From assembly GCA_023431055.1 (NCBI GenBank), contig JAEYXX010000001.1:1-64000 (forward strand): 64,000 bases of DNA, written 5' to 3'. Of the stretch, positions 1 to 15,086 are shown piece by piece (within the stretch, counting starts at the first letter, position 1; each line of letters opens with the position of its first letter). The position numbers and the translations under genes were made by a program. The stretch comes from Pseudomonadota bacterium (lineage in GTDB: Bacteria > Pseudomonadota > Gammaproteobacteria > Pseudomonadales > Pseudomonadaceae). The notes beneath the pieces are model-generated. The model searched no databases. It was not told the origin of the DNA and was given only the letters and a program-made list of their open reading frames with translations.

Positions 1-12
1 GCTTCGGTGTAG

Positions 13-1041
<1,029 letters not shown>

Positions 1042-1095
1042 TGGACCAGGGCGAGCGACCTGCTCGCCCTCCCCTGCTCCGCTGGACCGACTCGC

Positions 1096-1776
1096 ATGCT
1101 GACCTGGCTGCAACGTGACTCCCTACAGTTCCCGCCACTGGCCAAAGCCATGCGCGAACCCAACGGCTTGCTGGCTGCTGGCGGCGACCTGAGCGCCGAC
1201 CGCCTGATCAGCGCCTATCGGCATGGCTGCTTTCCCTGGTTTCAGGATGGCCAGCCGATTCTCTGGTGGTCACCGGATCCGCGCACCGTGCTGTTCCCCG
1301 AGGAGCTGCATGTTTCCCGCAGCCTGGCCAAACTGCTGCGCCAGCAGCGCTACCGCGTCACCTTCGACCAGGATTTCTCAGCTGTCATAGCCGCCTGTGC
1401 CGAGCCGCGCGCTTACGCCGATGGCACCTGGATCACCCGCGGCATGCAGGAGGCCTATCTGCAGTTGCACGAGCGCGGCATCGCTCATTCGGTGGAAGTC
1501 TGGCAGGACGACGAGCTGGTCGGCGGACTCTACGGCCTGGCGATGGGACAGCTGTTCTTCGGCGAATCCATGTTCAGCCGCGCCGACAATGCATCGAAAG
1601 TCGGTTTCGCCACCCTGGTCGGCAAGCTGCAGCAATGGGGCTTCGTGCTCATCGACTGTCAGATGCCCACCCAGCACCTGCACAGCTTCGGCGCCAGAGC
1701 CATACCCCGCGCCCGCTTTGCCGAGTATCTGCTGCACCATCTCGATCTGCCGAGCCAGGCGGACTGGCTCGCCTAG
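1096..1776 (+). CDS. aat: Leucyl/phenylalanyl-tRNA--protein transferase
   Basis: Transfers Leu or Phe from aminoacyl-tRNA to the N-terminus of proteins that begin with Arg or Lys, creating N-degrons for ClpS/ClpAP. The 226-residue length is typical. Family motifs visible include [13 protein letters not shown] near residue 25, the GCFPWF segment near residue 45, WWSPDPR near residue 60, and the [19 protein letters not shown] block near residue 145. It starts 54 bases after trxB and is followed 54 bases later by bpt, the second N-end transferase, so the two aminoacyl transferases probably share a transcript. Confidence 0.95.
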   Translation: MLTWLQRDSLQFPPLAKAMREPNGLLAAGGDLSADRLISAYRHGCFPWFQDGQPILWWSPDPRTVLFPEELHVSRSLAKLLRQQRYRVTFDQDFSAVIAACAEPRAYADGTWITRGMQEAYLQLHERGIAHSVEVWQDDELVGGLYGLAMGQLFFGESMFSRADNASKVGFATLVGKLQQWGFVLIDCQMPTQHLHSFGARAIPRARFAEYLLHHLDLPSQADWLA

Positions 1777-1830
1777 TCGATCAGCCAAGCCTAGCATACA
1801 CTCTTAGTCAGGCTTTTTCGAGATTTCGCC

Positions 1831-2538
1831 ATGACCGAGCTGGCCCGCCTGAAGTTCTATGCCACTCAACCCCATCCATGCAGCTATCTGCCCGAAGAAC
1901 AGGCCACCACCCTGTTTCTCGACCCCAGTCAGCCCATGGATGTGCTGGTCTATGCCGAACTGTCGGAGCTGGGCTTTCGCCGCAGTGGCGATCATCTCTA
2001 TCGCCCACACTGCCAGCAGTGCACCGCCTGCATTCCGGCACGCATTCCGGCCGCACACTTCACCCCCAACCGGCAACAGCGCCGCATTCTCAAGCGCAAT
2101 GAAGATATCGTCGTTCGCTGCGTGCGCCCGGCATTCACCGAGGAGTATTACGACCTCTACGTGCGCTATATCGAGCAACGTCACGCCGATGGCGACATGT
2201 ATCCACCCAGCCGTGATCAGTTTTCTACCTTCCTGGTGCGCGACCTGCCCTTTTCACGCTTCTATGAATTCCGTCTGCAGGACCGGTTGGTGGCGATTGC
2301 CGTCACCGACCTTCTGCCGAACGGTCTATCGGCGGTTTACACCTTCTACGATCCGGCCGAAGAGCGCCGCAGCCTGGGTCGCTTCGCCATCCTCTGGCAG
2401 ATCGGCGAGACTGCGCGCCAGGGCCTGGACGCCGTCTATCTCGGCTACTGGATCAAGAACTGCCGCAAGATGAACTACAAGACCCAGTACCGCCCGATCG
2501 AACTCTTCGTCAATCAGCGCTGGACGCTGCTGACCTAA
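1831..2538 (+). CDS. bpt: Aspartate/glutamate leucyltransferase (Bpt, ATE family)
   Basis: Member of the arginyltransferase (ATE) superfamily. Bacterial homologues of this type (Bpt) transfer leucine to N-terminal Asp or Glu and so feed substrates to ClpS/ClpAP. Older annotations call it arginyl-tRNA-protein transferase (ate). The 235-residue protein shows the ATE N-terminal PHPCSYLP segment, the HCQQCTAC cysteine cluster near residue 68, and the C-terminal [18 protein letters not shown] segment. It sits between aat and infA. Assignment to Bpt rather than arginyl transferase rests on family knowledge, not on a residue I can check. Confidence 0.92.
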
Positions 2539-2674
2539 CGCCTGTCACGACCACCTCCCTGCTCGACCATCCAAGCCACTTGGCGCAGCCCCCTGTTTTC
2601 GGGCACAATGCACGCCGCTTTTGCCTGGCGCCAGTTGCACCGGGCCATTTCCTGGATACCGAGGGCTTTACTGC

Positions 2675-2893
2675 ATGTCGAAAGAAGACAGCTTCGAAAT
2701 GGAAGGCACTGTCGTCGACACCCTGCCCAACACCATGTTCCGCGTGGAGTTGGAAAACGGGCACGTCGTTACCGCGCACATCTCCGGCAAGATGCGCAAG
2801 AACTACATCCGCATTCTCACTGGTGACAAGGTGCGCGTTGAGCTGACGCCTTATGACTTGAGCAAGGGCCGCATTACCTACCGCGCCCGTTAA
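2675..2893 (+). CDS. infA: Translation initiation factor IF-1
   Basis: Small S1/OB-fold protein that binds the 30S A site during initiation. The 72-residue product beginning [13 protein letters not shown] and ending GRITYRAR matches the conserved IF-1 pattern throughout, including the [13 protein letters not shown] core. An in-frame upstream ATG at 2621 would add 18 unrelated residues and is rejected because IF-1 is invariant at its N-terminus. The gene lies downstream of bpt, with 136 bases for its own promoter, and ends just before a strong bidirectional terminator shared with clpA. Confidence 0.96.
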
Positions 2894-2904
2894 GCCAAGC
2901 ACCA

Positions 2905-2940
2905 AACGAAAACGCCCGGCCTATGCCGGGCGTTTTCGTT
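2905..2940. terminator. Bidirectional terminator between infA and clpA
   Basis: A perfect 16-bp inverted repeat (arms 2905-2920 and 2925-2940, loop CTAT) with a GC-rich core and A/T-rich outer ends. It lies between the convergent infA and clpA genes, so it can serve both strands. Confidence 0.85.
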
Positions 2941-2982
2941 GGCCCACCGAAAGCCTTTGACTCTCGGTGGACAGCCTTTCGA

Positions 2983-5253
2983 TCAGGCGACCTCCGCCGC
3001 CGTCTCGAACTCGAAGCTGGGCTCGCCATCCTTGATGTCGACGTGCACCACGCCGCCATGCTCGGCCAGCTCGCCAAAGAGGATCTCCTCTGCCAGCGGA
3101 CGCTTGATCTTGTCCTGGATCAAACGAGCCATAGGCCGCGCACCCATCAACACATCGTAACCGCGCTCGGCCAGCCAGCTGCGCGCCGCGTCGCTGACTT
3201 CCAGCGTAACGCGCTTGTCTTCCAGCTGCGCCTGCAGTTCGGTGAGGAACTTGTCGACGATGCTCTTGATGGTTTCGTGGCTGAGACGACCAAACTGGAT
3301 GATGGTGTCCAGGCGATTGCGGAACTCCGGCGTGAAGCTCTTCTTGATCACTTCCATGGCATCAGTGGAGTGATCCTGCTGAGTGAAACCGATCGATGCA
3401 CGCGAGGCGGTTTCCGCGCCGGCGTTGGTGGTCATGATCAGGATCACATTGCGGAAGTCCGCCTTGCGCCCGTTGTTGTCAGTCAGGGTGCCGTGGTCCA
3501 TCACCTGCAGCAGCAGGTTGAAGACTTCCGGGTGCGCCTTCTCGATCTCATCGAGCAGCAGCACGCAATGCGGCTGCTTGGTGATCGCCTCGGTGAGCAG
3601 ACCGCCCTGATCGAAACCGACGTAACCGGGCGGCGCACCGATCAGACGCGACACGGTATGGCGCTCCATGTACTCGGACATGTCGAAGCGCACCAGCTCG
3701 ATACCCATGGCCTTGGCCAACTGACGAGCCGCCTCGGTCTTGCCCACGCCGGTAGGCCCGGCGAAGAGGAAGGAGCCAACCGGCTTGTCCGGCGCCTTGA
3801 GACCGGCACGCGACAGCTTGATGGCGGTCGCCAGCGAGTCGATGGCGGCGTCCTGACCGAACACGGTGAGCTTGAGGTCGCGCTCGAGATTGCGCAGTAG
3901 CTCCTTGTCGGAGCTGGACACGTGCTTCGGCGGAATCCGCGCGATCTTGGCGACGATATCCTCGACCTGAGCGACATCGATACGCGCCACGCGCTTGTCT
4001 TCCGGCTGCAGGCGCTGATAGGCGCCGGCCTCGTCGATCACGTCGATGGCCTTGTCCGGCATGTGCCGATCATTGATGTATCGCGCAGCCAGCTCGGCCG
4101 CTGCACGCAGCGCCTCGTCGCTGTACTCGATGTGGTGGTGCTGCTCGAAACGCGCCTTGAGCCCCTTGAGGATGCCGTAGGTGTCGTCCACCGACGGCTC
4201 GACCACATCGACCTTCTGGAAGCGCCGCGCCAAAGCGCGATCCTTCTCGAAGATGCCGCGAAATTCCTGGAAGGTGGTGGAGCCGATGCAGCGGATCTCG
4301 CCCGAGGACAACATCGGCTTGAGCAGGTTGGACGCATCCATTACCCCACCTGATGCCGCGCCGGCACCGATGATGGTGTGAATCTCGTCGATGAAGAGGA
4401 TGGCGTGCGGACGCTTGCGCAACTCGTTGAGCAACGCCTTGAAACGCTTCTCGAAGTCGCCGCGGTACTTGGTACCGGCCAGCAGTGCGCCGAGATCCAG
4501 CGAATAGACCACGCTGTCGGCCAGCAGATCAGGCACCTGCTCGTCGACGATGCGCTTGGCCAGGCCTTCGGCAATGGCGGTCTTGCCGACGCCAGCCTCG
4601 CCGACCAGCAGCGGGTTGTTCTTGCGCCGACGGGCAAGAATCTGCGCGACGCGCTCGACTTCATGCTCGCGCCCGACCAGCGGGTCGATACGCCCCTGAC
4701 GGGCCAGTTCATTGAGGTTGCTGGCGTAGGCATCCAGAGGATTACCGGAAGTGGAGGCCTCACCGCCCTCCTCATCCTGCATGTCCTGGTCGTTTTCGTG
4801 GTGCTCGCCGTGCCCCGGCACCTTGGAAATGCCATGGGCGATGTAGTTGACCACATCGATACGGGCGACGCTCTGTTGCTTGAGCAGGAATACCGCCTGA
4901 CTTTCCTGTTCGCTGAAGATGGCCACCAGCACGTTGGCGCCAGTCACTTCGCGCTTGCCGGAACTCTGCACGTGGAACACCGCGCGCTGCAGCACGCGCT
5001 GGAAGCCCAGGGTCGGCTGGGTTTCGCGATCTTCATCGTGCTGAGGAATCAATGGCGTGGTGGAGTCGATGAACTCCTGCAGATCATGGCGCAGCTTGTC
5101 GAGGTTGGCCCCACAGGCCCGCAGCACGCTGGCGGCTGCCTCGTTGTCCAGCAAGGCGAGCAGCAGATGCTCGACCGTCATGAACTCATGACGCTTGGCA
5201 CGGGCCTCCTTGAAAGCCAGATTGAGGGTGACTTCGAGCTCTCGATTCAACAT
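2983..5253 (-). CDS. clpA: ATP-dependent Clp protease ATP-binding subunit ClpA
   Basis: Class I Hsp100 unfoldase that threads N-degron and other substrates into ClpP. The 756-residue protein has the Clp N domain (about 1-145) that docks ClpS, an acidic linker (about 150-170), AAA module D1 with Walker A GEAGVGKT at 218-225, and module D2 with Walker A GPTGVGKT near residue 500. An IGF tripeptide near residue 625 is the loop that contacts ClpP. Length is normal for ClpA and there is no ClpB-type middle domain. It lies 29 bases downstream of clpS and is probably cotranscribed with it. Confidence 0.97.
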   Translation of the reverse strand: MLNRELEVTLNLAFKEARAKRHEFMTVEHLLLALLDNEAAASVLRACGANLDKLRHDLQEFIDSTTPLIPQHDEDRETQPTLGFQRVLQRAVFHVQSSGKREVTGANVLVAIFSEQESQAVFLLKQQSVARIDVVNYIAHGISKVPGHGEHHENDQDMQDEEGGEASTSGNPLDAYASNLNELARQGRIDPLVGREHEVERVAQILARRRKNNPLLVGEAGVGKTAIAEGLAKRIVDEQVPDLLADSVVYSLDLGALLAGTKYRGDFEKRFKALLNELRKRPHAILFIDEIHTIIGAGAASGGVMDASNLLKPMLSSGEIRCIGSTTFQEFRGIFEKDRALARRFQKVDVVEPSVDDTYGILKGLKARFEQHHHIEYSDEALRAAAELAARYINDRHMPDKAIDVIDEAGAYQRLQPEDKRVARIDVAQVEDIVAKIARIPPKHVSSSDKELLRNLERDLKLTVFGQDAAIDSLATAIKLSRAGLKAPDKPVGSFLFAGPTGVGKTEAARQLAKAMGIELVRFDMSEYMERHTVSRLIGAPPGYVGFDQGGLLTEAITKQPHCVLLLDEIEKAHPEVFNLLLQVMDHGTLTDNNGRKADFRNVILIMTTNAGAETASRASIGFTQQDHSTDAMEVIKKSFTPEFRNRLDTIIQFGRLSHETIKSIVDKFLTELQAQLEDKRVTLEVSDAARSWLAERGYDVLMGARPMARLIQDKIKRPLAEEILFGELAEHGGVVHVDIKDGEPSFEFETAAEVA

Positions 5254-5282
5254 AGCTTCACCTCATACCCAAGTGGCCGGCG

Positions 5283-5645
5283 TTAACCGTCCTTCTCTAT
5301 TTCACAGAGTAGCGGATGCTGACTTTCCCGTGCGTACTGATTGACCTGCATCGCCTTGGTCTCTGCAATATCGCGGGTGTACACACCACATACCGCACGC
5401 CCTTCTGTATGGACGGCCAGCATGATCTTGGTCGCCAGCTCCCGGTTCATGCCGAAAAACGTTTCGAGCACTTCGACGACGAAATCCATCGGGGTGTAGT
5501 CGTCATTGAATAAGACCACCTTGTACATCGGTGGTGCCTGCAATGCTGGCTTGGATTCCTGAACAGCAATACCAGAGGAGTCGTCCTCATGCTCTGCCGG
5601 ATGATCCTGATTGAATGTTAGTCGAATCTGGCTACTTGCATGCAT
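5283..5645 (-). CDS. clpS: ATP-dependent Clp protease adaptor ClpS
   Basis: Recognises N-degrons (Leu, Phe, Trp, Tyr) and delivers them to ClpA. The 120-residue protein starts [11 protein letters not shown], matching Pseudomonas ClpS as I recall it. Further in-frame starts at 5741 and 5714 would add up to 32 residues with no family counterpart. The core [20 protein letters not shown] and the [19 protein letters not shown] segment contain the substrate-pocket Asn-Asp pair and the ClpA-binding region. It is divergent from cspD, as in many gammaproteobacteria, and immediately upstream of clpA. Confidence 0.95.
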   Translation of the reverse strand: MHASSQIRLTFNQDHPAEHEDDSSGIAVQESKPALQAPPMYKVVLFNDDYTPMDFVVEVLETFFGMNRELATKIMLAVHTEGRAVCGVYTRDIAETKAMQVNQYARESQHPLLCEIEKDG

Positions 5646-5761
5646 GCTGAAATCAGAGGTTCGAGGCCGGGCGAACAGGGATGCTAGAGGGATTTTGACT
5701 GACTTCTCAGCCATCCGCCGTATAGCCTTGACTAACGGCAAAAGGGTGTTACAACAAAAGA

Positions 5762-5779
5762 ATACCCATTAGCGGGTAT
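5762..5779. other. Small hairpin in the clpS-cspD divergent region
   Basis: A 6-bp inverted repeat (ATACCC and GGGTAT, 6-base loop) sits roughly midway in the 231-bp divergent control region between clpS and cspD. It could be an operator or an RNA hairpin in either 5' leader. Function is unknown. Confidence 0.35.
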
Positions 5780-5876
5780 CAGGGATTCCGCACCCTCGCC
5801 CAGCCTGGTTGGTTATCGTGCGGAATCGAAGTGGATGATACTCCAGAGATGGAGTCCTTTGCAGAGGGATATCAGC

Positions 5877-6149
5877 ATGCTCAGTGGTAAGGTCAAGTGG
5901 TTCAACAACGCCAAGGGCTATGGATTCATCCTGGCCGATGGCCGAGATGAGGACCTGTTCGCCCACTACTCGGCCATCCAGATGGACGGTTATAAAACGC
6001 TCAAGGCCGGCCAGCCGGTTCGCTTCGAGATCGTGCAAGGCCCCAAAGGACTGCATGCAGTCAACATCAGTGCGGTTAGCGCGACCCAGGATGCCCCTGT
6101 GGCCGCCGCACCCCAGGCGCAAAATATTGCGAGCACTGTCGAAGCCTGA
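5877..6149 (+). CDS. cspD: Cold-shock-domain protein CspD
   Basis: Single cold-shock domain, nucleic-acid-binding protein. The 90-residue product begins MLSGKVKWFNNAKGYGFI, which includes the RNP1 motif KGYGFI. RNP2 is degenerate (DLFAHYS). After the domain (about 1-67) there is an Ala/Gln/Pro-rich tail that is longer than in CspA. The start at 5877 is chosen because an upstream ATG at 5835 would add residues that no cold-shock protein has. Position next to clpS matches the E. coli cspD-clpS pair; there CspD inhibits replication in stationary phase, but that role is only inferred here. Confidence 0.92.
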   Translation: MLSGKVKWFNNAKGYGFILADGRDEDLFAHYSAIQMDGYKTLKAGQPVRFEIVQGPKGLHAVNISAVSATQDAPVAAAPQAQNIASTVEA

Positions 6150-6170
6150 GCACTCTGGCAAATCGCCATG

Positions 6171-6200
6171 AAAAGGCCGGTCATTTGACCGGCCTTTTTT
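6171..6200. terminator. Terminator between cspD and icd
   Basis: A 12-bp perfect stem (AAAAGGCCGGTC and its complement, loop ATTT) flanked by A and T tracts. It lies between the converging cspD and icd genes and can act in both directions. Confidence 0.85.
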
Positions 6201-6223
6201 TCACGCTTCGATCAGAGAAGTGG

Positions 6224-7480
<1,257 letters not shown>

Positions 7481-7597
7481 GCTGGACTCCATCTTGTGGT
7501 TAGACAGTGTGCATCCCCGAGAGTAGCGCAAACCGCTCGCGGAGACACATGTGCAAAGGTCTTATGCAACTGGGCATTCTGTGGCGAGGTGTCGCAG

Positions 7598-7606
7598 TGG
7601 TATACT
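7598..7606 (+). promoter_or_regulatory. Candidate extended -10 promoter for idh
   Basis: TG-G-TATACT matches the extended -10 form (TGnTATAAT, one mismatch), about 235 bases upstream of the idh start. No good -35 hexamer is visible, which is acceptable for extended -10 promoters. It implies a leader of roughly 230 nt. Confidence 0.45.
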
Positions 7607-7613
7607 GCTTAGG

Positions 7614-7840
7614 TGACTAACGAGTCATAAGGGGCGACCTGTCTGGAACCAGGCAGCAACCTCTTGAACCCGGTAAACGGCCACTACTGTCTGCCGGCTC
7701 GAAATGCTCGACACTCTACGGGTGCATCCAACATCACCGCGGCGAGTCCTCGACCCGGCCCCGCCATCATGGGGCTCAAGCGCCTACCCGCGCAGGTCGA
7801 GTTTCTATGCGCGCTCAGCAAAGAAGAGAGTTAACCCTAA
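7614..7840 (+). other. Long idh 5' leader with hairpins and a short ORF
   Basis: The space between icd and idh is 360 bp. Besides promoters it holds a GC-rich leader with a hairpin at 7639-7656 (CTGTCTGG and CCAGGCAG, one G-U pair) and a GCCCC/GGGGC hairpin near 7757-7775. A 21-codon ATG frame at 7768-7833 ends 7 bases before the idh ATG but has no clear ribosome-binding site. These suggest post-transcriptional control; I recognise no known RNA family. Confidence 0.35.
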
Positions 7841-10069
<2,229 letters not shown>

Positions 10070-10086
10070 TAAGGCTTGAGCGTCAG

Positions 10087-10118
10087 AAGAACCCCGGTCT
10101 TGGCCGGGGTTCTTTTTT
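10087..10118 (+). terminator. Rho-independent terminator of idh
   Basis: An 11-bp perfect stem (AAGAACCCCGG with its complement, loop TCTTGG) followed by six T residues, starting 17 bases after the idh stop. Confidence 0.9.
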
Positions 10119-10192
10119 ATCAGGCAGAACTTTCGCGAGCTGCACTCGCCGCCGCAAAATCCTGCTCATCGACCTTTTTCTGGAGCACCGAG

Positions 10193-10633
10193 ATGGACTG
10201 GCAACCCCATATCACCGTGGCCACGGTGATCGAAGATGACGGCCGCTTCCTCTTCGTCGAAGAATTCAAAGCCGGCCGCATGGTGCTGAACCAGCCAGCC
10301 GGACACCTGGAGGCCAACGAGTCGCTGCGTGAAGCCGCAGTGCGGGAAACTCTCGAGGAGACCGGATGGAACGTGGAGCTGACCGCCCTGCTCGGCATCT
10401 ATCTCTACACGGCACCGAGCAACGGCGTGACCTATCAACGCGTGTGCTTCAGCGCCCGCCCCGTACGCCATGACCCCGAGCGCGAGCTGGATAGCGACAT
10501 CAGCAGCATCACCTGGCTGACCCGTGACGAGCTGGCCGCACAACCCGAGCGCTGGCGCAGCGAGCTGGTGTTGCGCTGCGTCGACGACTACCTGGCCGGG
10601 GTCAGCGGGTCGCTGGAGCTGCTACGCGACTAA
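10193..10633 (+). CDS. Nudix hydrolase, NudJ-like
   Basis: Hydrolyses nucleoside-diphosphate-linked substrates. E. coli NudJ, in the same gene neighbourhood (nudJ-mnmA-hflD-purB), acts on thiamine pyrophosphate and HMP-PP. The 146-residue protein has a perfect Nudix box at residues 37-59 (G-x5-E-x7-REUxEExGU, read as GHLEANE...RETLEETGW). The start at 10193 ([13 protein letters not shown]) is preceded by GGAGCACCGAG. A longer frame from 10076 overlaps the idh terminator and is rejected. Substrate is inferred from synteny only. Confidence 0.88.
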   Translation: MDWQPHITVATVIEDDGRFLFVEEFKAGRMVLNQPAGHLEANESLREAAVRETLEETGWNVELTALLGIYLYTAPSNGVTYQRVCFSARPVRHDPERELDSDISSITWLTRDELAAQPERWRSELVLRCVDDYLAGVSGSLELLRD

Positions 10634-10850
10634 GCGTAGCCCGGATGAAATCCGGGGATGCCGCGCTCGCCGGTTCCAGATGATGACGGGCGGATCGAAA
10701 CGCCGGCCGCTCGCAGCGAAGCGAACAGCCCGCCGCTCTTGAGCGCCACACGACCCCAACGGCGTACTGCTTCGCGACGACTGCATGGATGCAGGAGGTA
10801 GAGCGACGCAGGAAGCCAAAGCCGAGTACGCCCTACGGGCGGCAGGCTTT
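10634..10850. repeat. Probable dispersed intergenic repeat before mnmA
   Basis: The 260-bp gap between the nudix gene and mnmA begins right after the stop codon with a CCCGGAT/ATCCGGG hairpin (10640-10656). It also contains a CTGCAT-GG-ATGCAG dyad near 10782-10795 and short GC-rich stems. The style resembles intergenic repeats I remember from Pseudomonas genomes of this type. No second full copy is in this window, so repeat status is an inference. The mnmA promoter must lie in its 3' part. Confidence 0.4.
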
Positions 10851-10893
10851 CTGGTAGACTCGACAACTTTTCAGGCTTCACTCGCAGATTCCC

Positions 10894-12006
10894 ATGCAAG
10901 CACCTAGCACCCAACGCGTGATCGTCGGCATGTCCGGCGGCGTCGATTCGTCCGTTTCCGCCCTGCTGCTGATGGAGCAGGGTTACCAGGTCGAAGGCCT
11001 GTTCATGAAGAACTGGGACGAAGACGACGGCACCGAATACTGCACCGCCATGGATGACCTGGCCGACGCCCAGGCCGTATGCGACCGCATCGGCATCAAG
11101 CTGCACACCGCCAACTTTGCCGCCGAGTACTGGGACAACGTGTTCGAGCATTTCCTGGCCGAATACAAGGCCGGACGCACGCCGAACCCGGACATCCTGT
11201 GCAACCGCGAGATCAAGTTCAAAGCCTTCCTCGACTACGCCCTGAGCCTCGGCGCCGACCTGATCGCCACCGGCCACTACGTGCGCCGCCGCGATATCGA
11301 CGGCCGCACCGAACTGCTCAAGGGCCTGGACCCGAACAAGGATCAGAGCTACTTCTTGCACGCCGTCGGCGGCGAACAGATCGCCAAGACCCTGTTCCCG
11401 GTCGGCGAGCTGGAAAAACCGCAGGTGCGCGCCATTGCCGAAAAATACGAGCTGGCCACGGCGAAGAAGAAGGACTCCACCGGCATCTGCTTCATCGGCG
11501 AACGCCGCTTCAGCGATTTTCTCAAGCAGTACCTGCCGGCCCAGCCCGGTGACATCGAAACCACCGAAGGTCAGGTCATTGGTCGTCATCACGGCCTGAT
11601 GTACCACACCATCGGCCAGCGCCAGGGCCTCGGCATCGGCGGCCTCAAGGACGCCAGCGATGATCCTTGGTACGTGCTGCGCAAGGACCTGACGCGCAAC
11701 GTGCTGATCGTTGGCCAGGGCAACGAACACCCCTGGCTGTTCTCCCGCGCCCTGCTCGCCTCGGACATCTACTGGGTCAACCCGGTGGACCTGAGCGCCC
11801 CACGCCGCCTCACGGCCAAGGTGCGCTACCGCCAGAGCGACCAGGCCTGCACCCTGGAGAAGACCGAGAACGGTTATCGCGCCGTGTTCGACGAGCCGCA
11901 GCGCGCTGTGACCCCGGGTCAGTCCGTGGTGTTCTACGACGGCGAGATGTGCCTTGGCGGCGGCGTGATCGAAACCGCCGAAGCCTGGTACGAGGACGCC
12001 CGATGA
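10894..12006 (+). CDS. mnmA: tRNA-specific 2-thiouridylase
   Basis: Adds sulfur to C2 of wobble uridine-34 in tRNA-Lys, -Glu and -Gln, using sulfur relayed from IscS through the Tus proteins. The 370-residue protein has the PP-loop SGGVDSS at 14-20 for ATP. The two catalytic cysteines are C103 (in [10 protein letters not shown]) and C199 (in STGICFIG), at almost the same numbers as in E. coli MnmA. Its TGA overlaps the hflD start in an ATGA, so the two are translationally coupled. Confidence 0.97.
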   Translation: MQAPSTQRVIVGMSGGVDSSVSALLLMEQGYQVEGLFMKNWDEDDGTEYCTAMDDLADAQAVCDRIGIKLHTANFAAEYWDNVFEHFLAEYKAGRTPNPDILCNREIKFKAFLDYALSLGADLIATGHYVRRRDIDGRTELLKGLDPNKDQSYFLHAVGGEQIAKTLFPVGELEKPQVRAIAEKYELATAKKKDSTGICFIGERRFSDFLKQYLPAQPGDIETTEGQVIGRHHGLMYHTIGQRQGLGIGGLKDASDDPWYVLRKDLTRNVLIVGQGNEHPWLFSRALLASDIYWVNPVDLSAPRRLTAKVRYRQSDQACTLEKTENGYRAVFDEPQRAVTPGQSVVFYDGEMCLGGGVIETAEAWYEDAR

Positions 12007-12623
12007 CTCCGATGCAGGAACAGCTGGTCGCGCTCGGCGCGGTATTCGAAGCCGCCGTGCTGGCCGACAAGATCGCCCGCACCGGCCAGGTCAGCGAAGC
12101 CTCGATGAGCTGCATGCTCGGCAGCCTGCTGGTGCGCGATCCGCAAACCACGCTGGATGTCTACGGCGGCGACGACCTCAACTTGCGTGATGGCTATCGC
12201 GCCCTGATCAGCTCGCTGGAGCGCAACCCCTCCGCCCTGCAGCGCGAGCCGTTGCGTTATTCGCTGGCGATGATCGGCCTGGAGCGCCAGTTGGACAAGC
12301 GCAGCGACATGCTGCAGATCATGGGCAGCCGCCTGGACCAGATCCAGCAACAGGTCGAGCATTTCGGCCTGGTTCATGACAACGTCATCGCTGCCTGCGG
12401 CGGCCTGTATCAGGACACCATCAGCACCTTCCGCCAGCGTATCCAGGTGCACGGCGACATGCGTTTCCTGCAACAGCCGAACAACGCCGCGAAGATCCGC
12501 GCCCTGCTGCTCGCCGGCATTCGCTCGGCGCGCCTGTGGCGTCAGCTCGGCGGCCACCGCTGGCAGCTGGTATTCAGCCGCGGCAAGCTGCTCAAAGCGC
12601 TCTACGACATGACGCGAAACTGA
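12003..12623 (+). CDS. hflD: High frequency lysogenization protein HflD homologue
   Basis: Membrane-associated, all-helical protein of 206 residues. In E. coli HflD binds phage lambda CII and lies between mnmA and purB. Family features seen are the start [15 protein letters not shown], the [15 protein letters not shown] segment, and the C-terminal [20 protein letters not shown] region. It begins inside the last codons of mnmA (ATGA overlap). Its own cellular role in Pseudomonas is unclear; conservation of this neighbourhood is the strongest evidence. Confidence 0.93.
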   Translation: MTPMQEQLVALGAVFEAAVLADKIARTGQVSEASMSCMLGSLLVRDPQTTLDVYGGDDLNLRDGYRALISSLERNPSALQREPLRYSLAMIGLERQLDKRSDMLQIMGSRLDQIQQQVEHFGLVHDNVIAACGGLYQDTISTFRQRIQVHGDMRFLQQPNNAAKIRALLLAGIRSARLWRQLGGHRWQLVFSRGKLLKALYDMTRN

Positions 12624-12625
12624 CC

Positions 12626-13489
12626 ATGGAGCCCGCCAGCCGCAGCGTCAAACCCCTTCAGGGTGCCCTGCTGCTGGCGCTCTCGGCGCTGCTGTTCGCC
12701 TTCACCGGAGTCGGCATCCGCGAGATTTCCGTCAGCGTCAACAACGAGTCGGTAGTGTTCTTCCGCAACCTGGTCGGCGTGCTGTTCTTTCTGCCGCTGC
12801 TGCTGGTTCGCGGCGTCCGCCCGTTGCGCACGACCCGCCTGAAGTCCCACCTGTGGCGCACGACCTACGGCCTGGCGGCGATGTACTGCTTCTTCTACGC
12901 CATCGCCCACCTCCCTCTGGCCGACGCCATGTTGTTCACCTACTCGGCACCGGTGTTCACCCCGCTGATCGCGCACTTCTGGCTCAAGGAACCACTGACC
13001 CGGCGCATGCTGATCAGCAGCCTGATCGGCTTGTGCGGCGTGCTACTGGTGGCCAAGCCCAGCAGCGCTCTGTTCGAGGGGCCCGCTCTGTTTGGCCTGG
13101 CCGCCAGCGTGCTGGCCGCCTTCGCCTTCGTTTCCATCCGCGAAATGAGCGACAGCGAGCCGGCGACGCGCATCGTCTTCTATTTCTCGCTGTTTTCCAC
13201 GCTGTTTTCCGCCATACCGCTGACCTGGAGCTGGCAACCGCTCGATGCCACGCAGCTGAGCTGGCTGCTTGGCATCGGCCTGCTCGCCACTGCCAGCCAG
13301 GTGATCATGTCGCGCGCCTACGGCCTGGCTCCACCCGGACTGATCGGGCCAGTCGCCTACCTGGCCATCGTCTTCGCCGGCATCATCGCCTGGCTGCTGT
13401 GGGGCGAGACACCGGACAGCCTCTCGCTGCTCGGGGCGGCACTGATCTTTGCCGCCAGTCTGTTATCGGTCGCAAGACGCAGGGCATAG
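12626..13489 (+). CDS. EamA/DMT-family inner-membrane transporter
   Basis: Drug/metabolite transporter superfamily protein of 287 residues with two EamA repeats and about ten hydrophobic segments, for example GALLLALSALLFAFTGVG near the start and SLLGAALIFAASLLSVARR at the end. The start at 12626 lies 2 bases after the hflD stop; an earlier in-frame ATG at 12536 would overlap hflD deeply and gives a hydrophilic N-terminus. Substrate is unknown. It interrupts the hflD-purB adjacency seen in E. coli. Confidence 0.85.
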   Translation: MEPASRSVKPLQGALLLALSALLFAFTGVGIREISVSVNNESVVFFRNLVGVLFFLPLLLVRGVRPLRTTRLKSHLWRTTYGLAAMYCFFYAIAHLPLADAMLFTYSAPVFTPLIAHFWLKEPLTRRMLISSLIGLCGVLLVAKPSSALFEGPALFGLAASVLAAFAFVSIREMSDSEPATRIVFYFSLFSTLFSAIPLTWSWQPLDATQLSWLLGIGLLATASQVIMSRAYGLAPPGLIGPVAYLAIVFAGIIAWLLWGETPDSLSLLGAALIFAASLLSVARRRA

Positions 13490-13517
13490 GCGGCCAAGCG
13501 TCGGTTTTCATGTATGA

Positions 13518-15008
<1,491 letters not shown>

Positions 15009-15026
15009 GCGCGATCAGCCTCGAGG

Positions 15027-15056
15027 ACGCCCGGCTGAGCCGGGCGTTTTTGTTTT
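15027..15056 (+). terminator. Rho-independent terminator of purB
   Basis: A 9-bp perfect stem (ACGCCCGGC with its complement, loop TGA) followed by a T-rich tract, 19 bases after the purB stop. Confidence 0.88.
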
Positions 15057-15086
15057 AAGGTTTTTATCTATTTCAAGGGCTTACTG

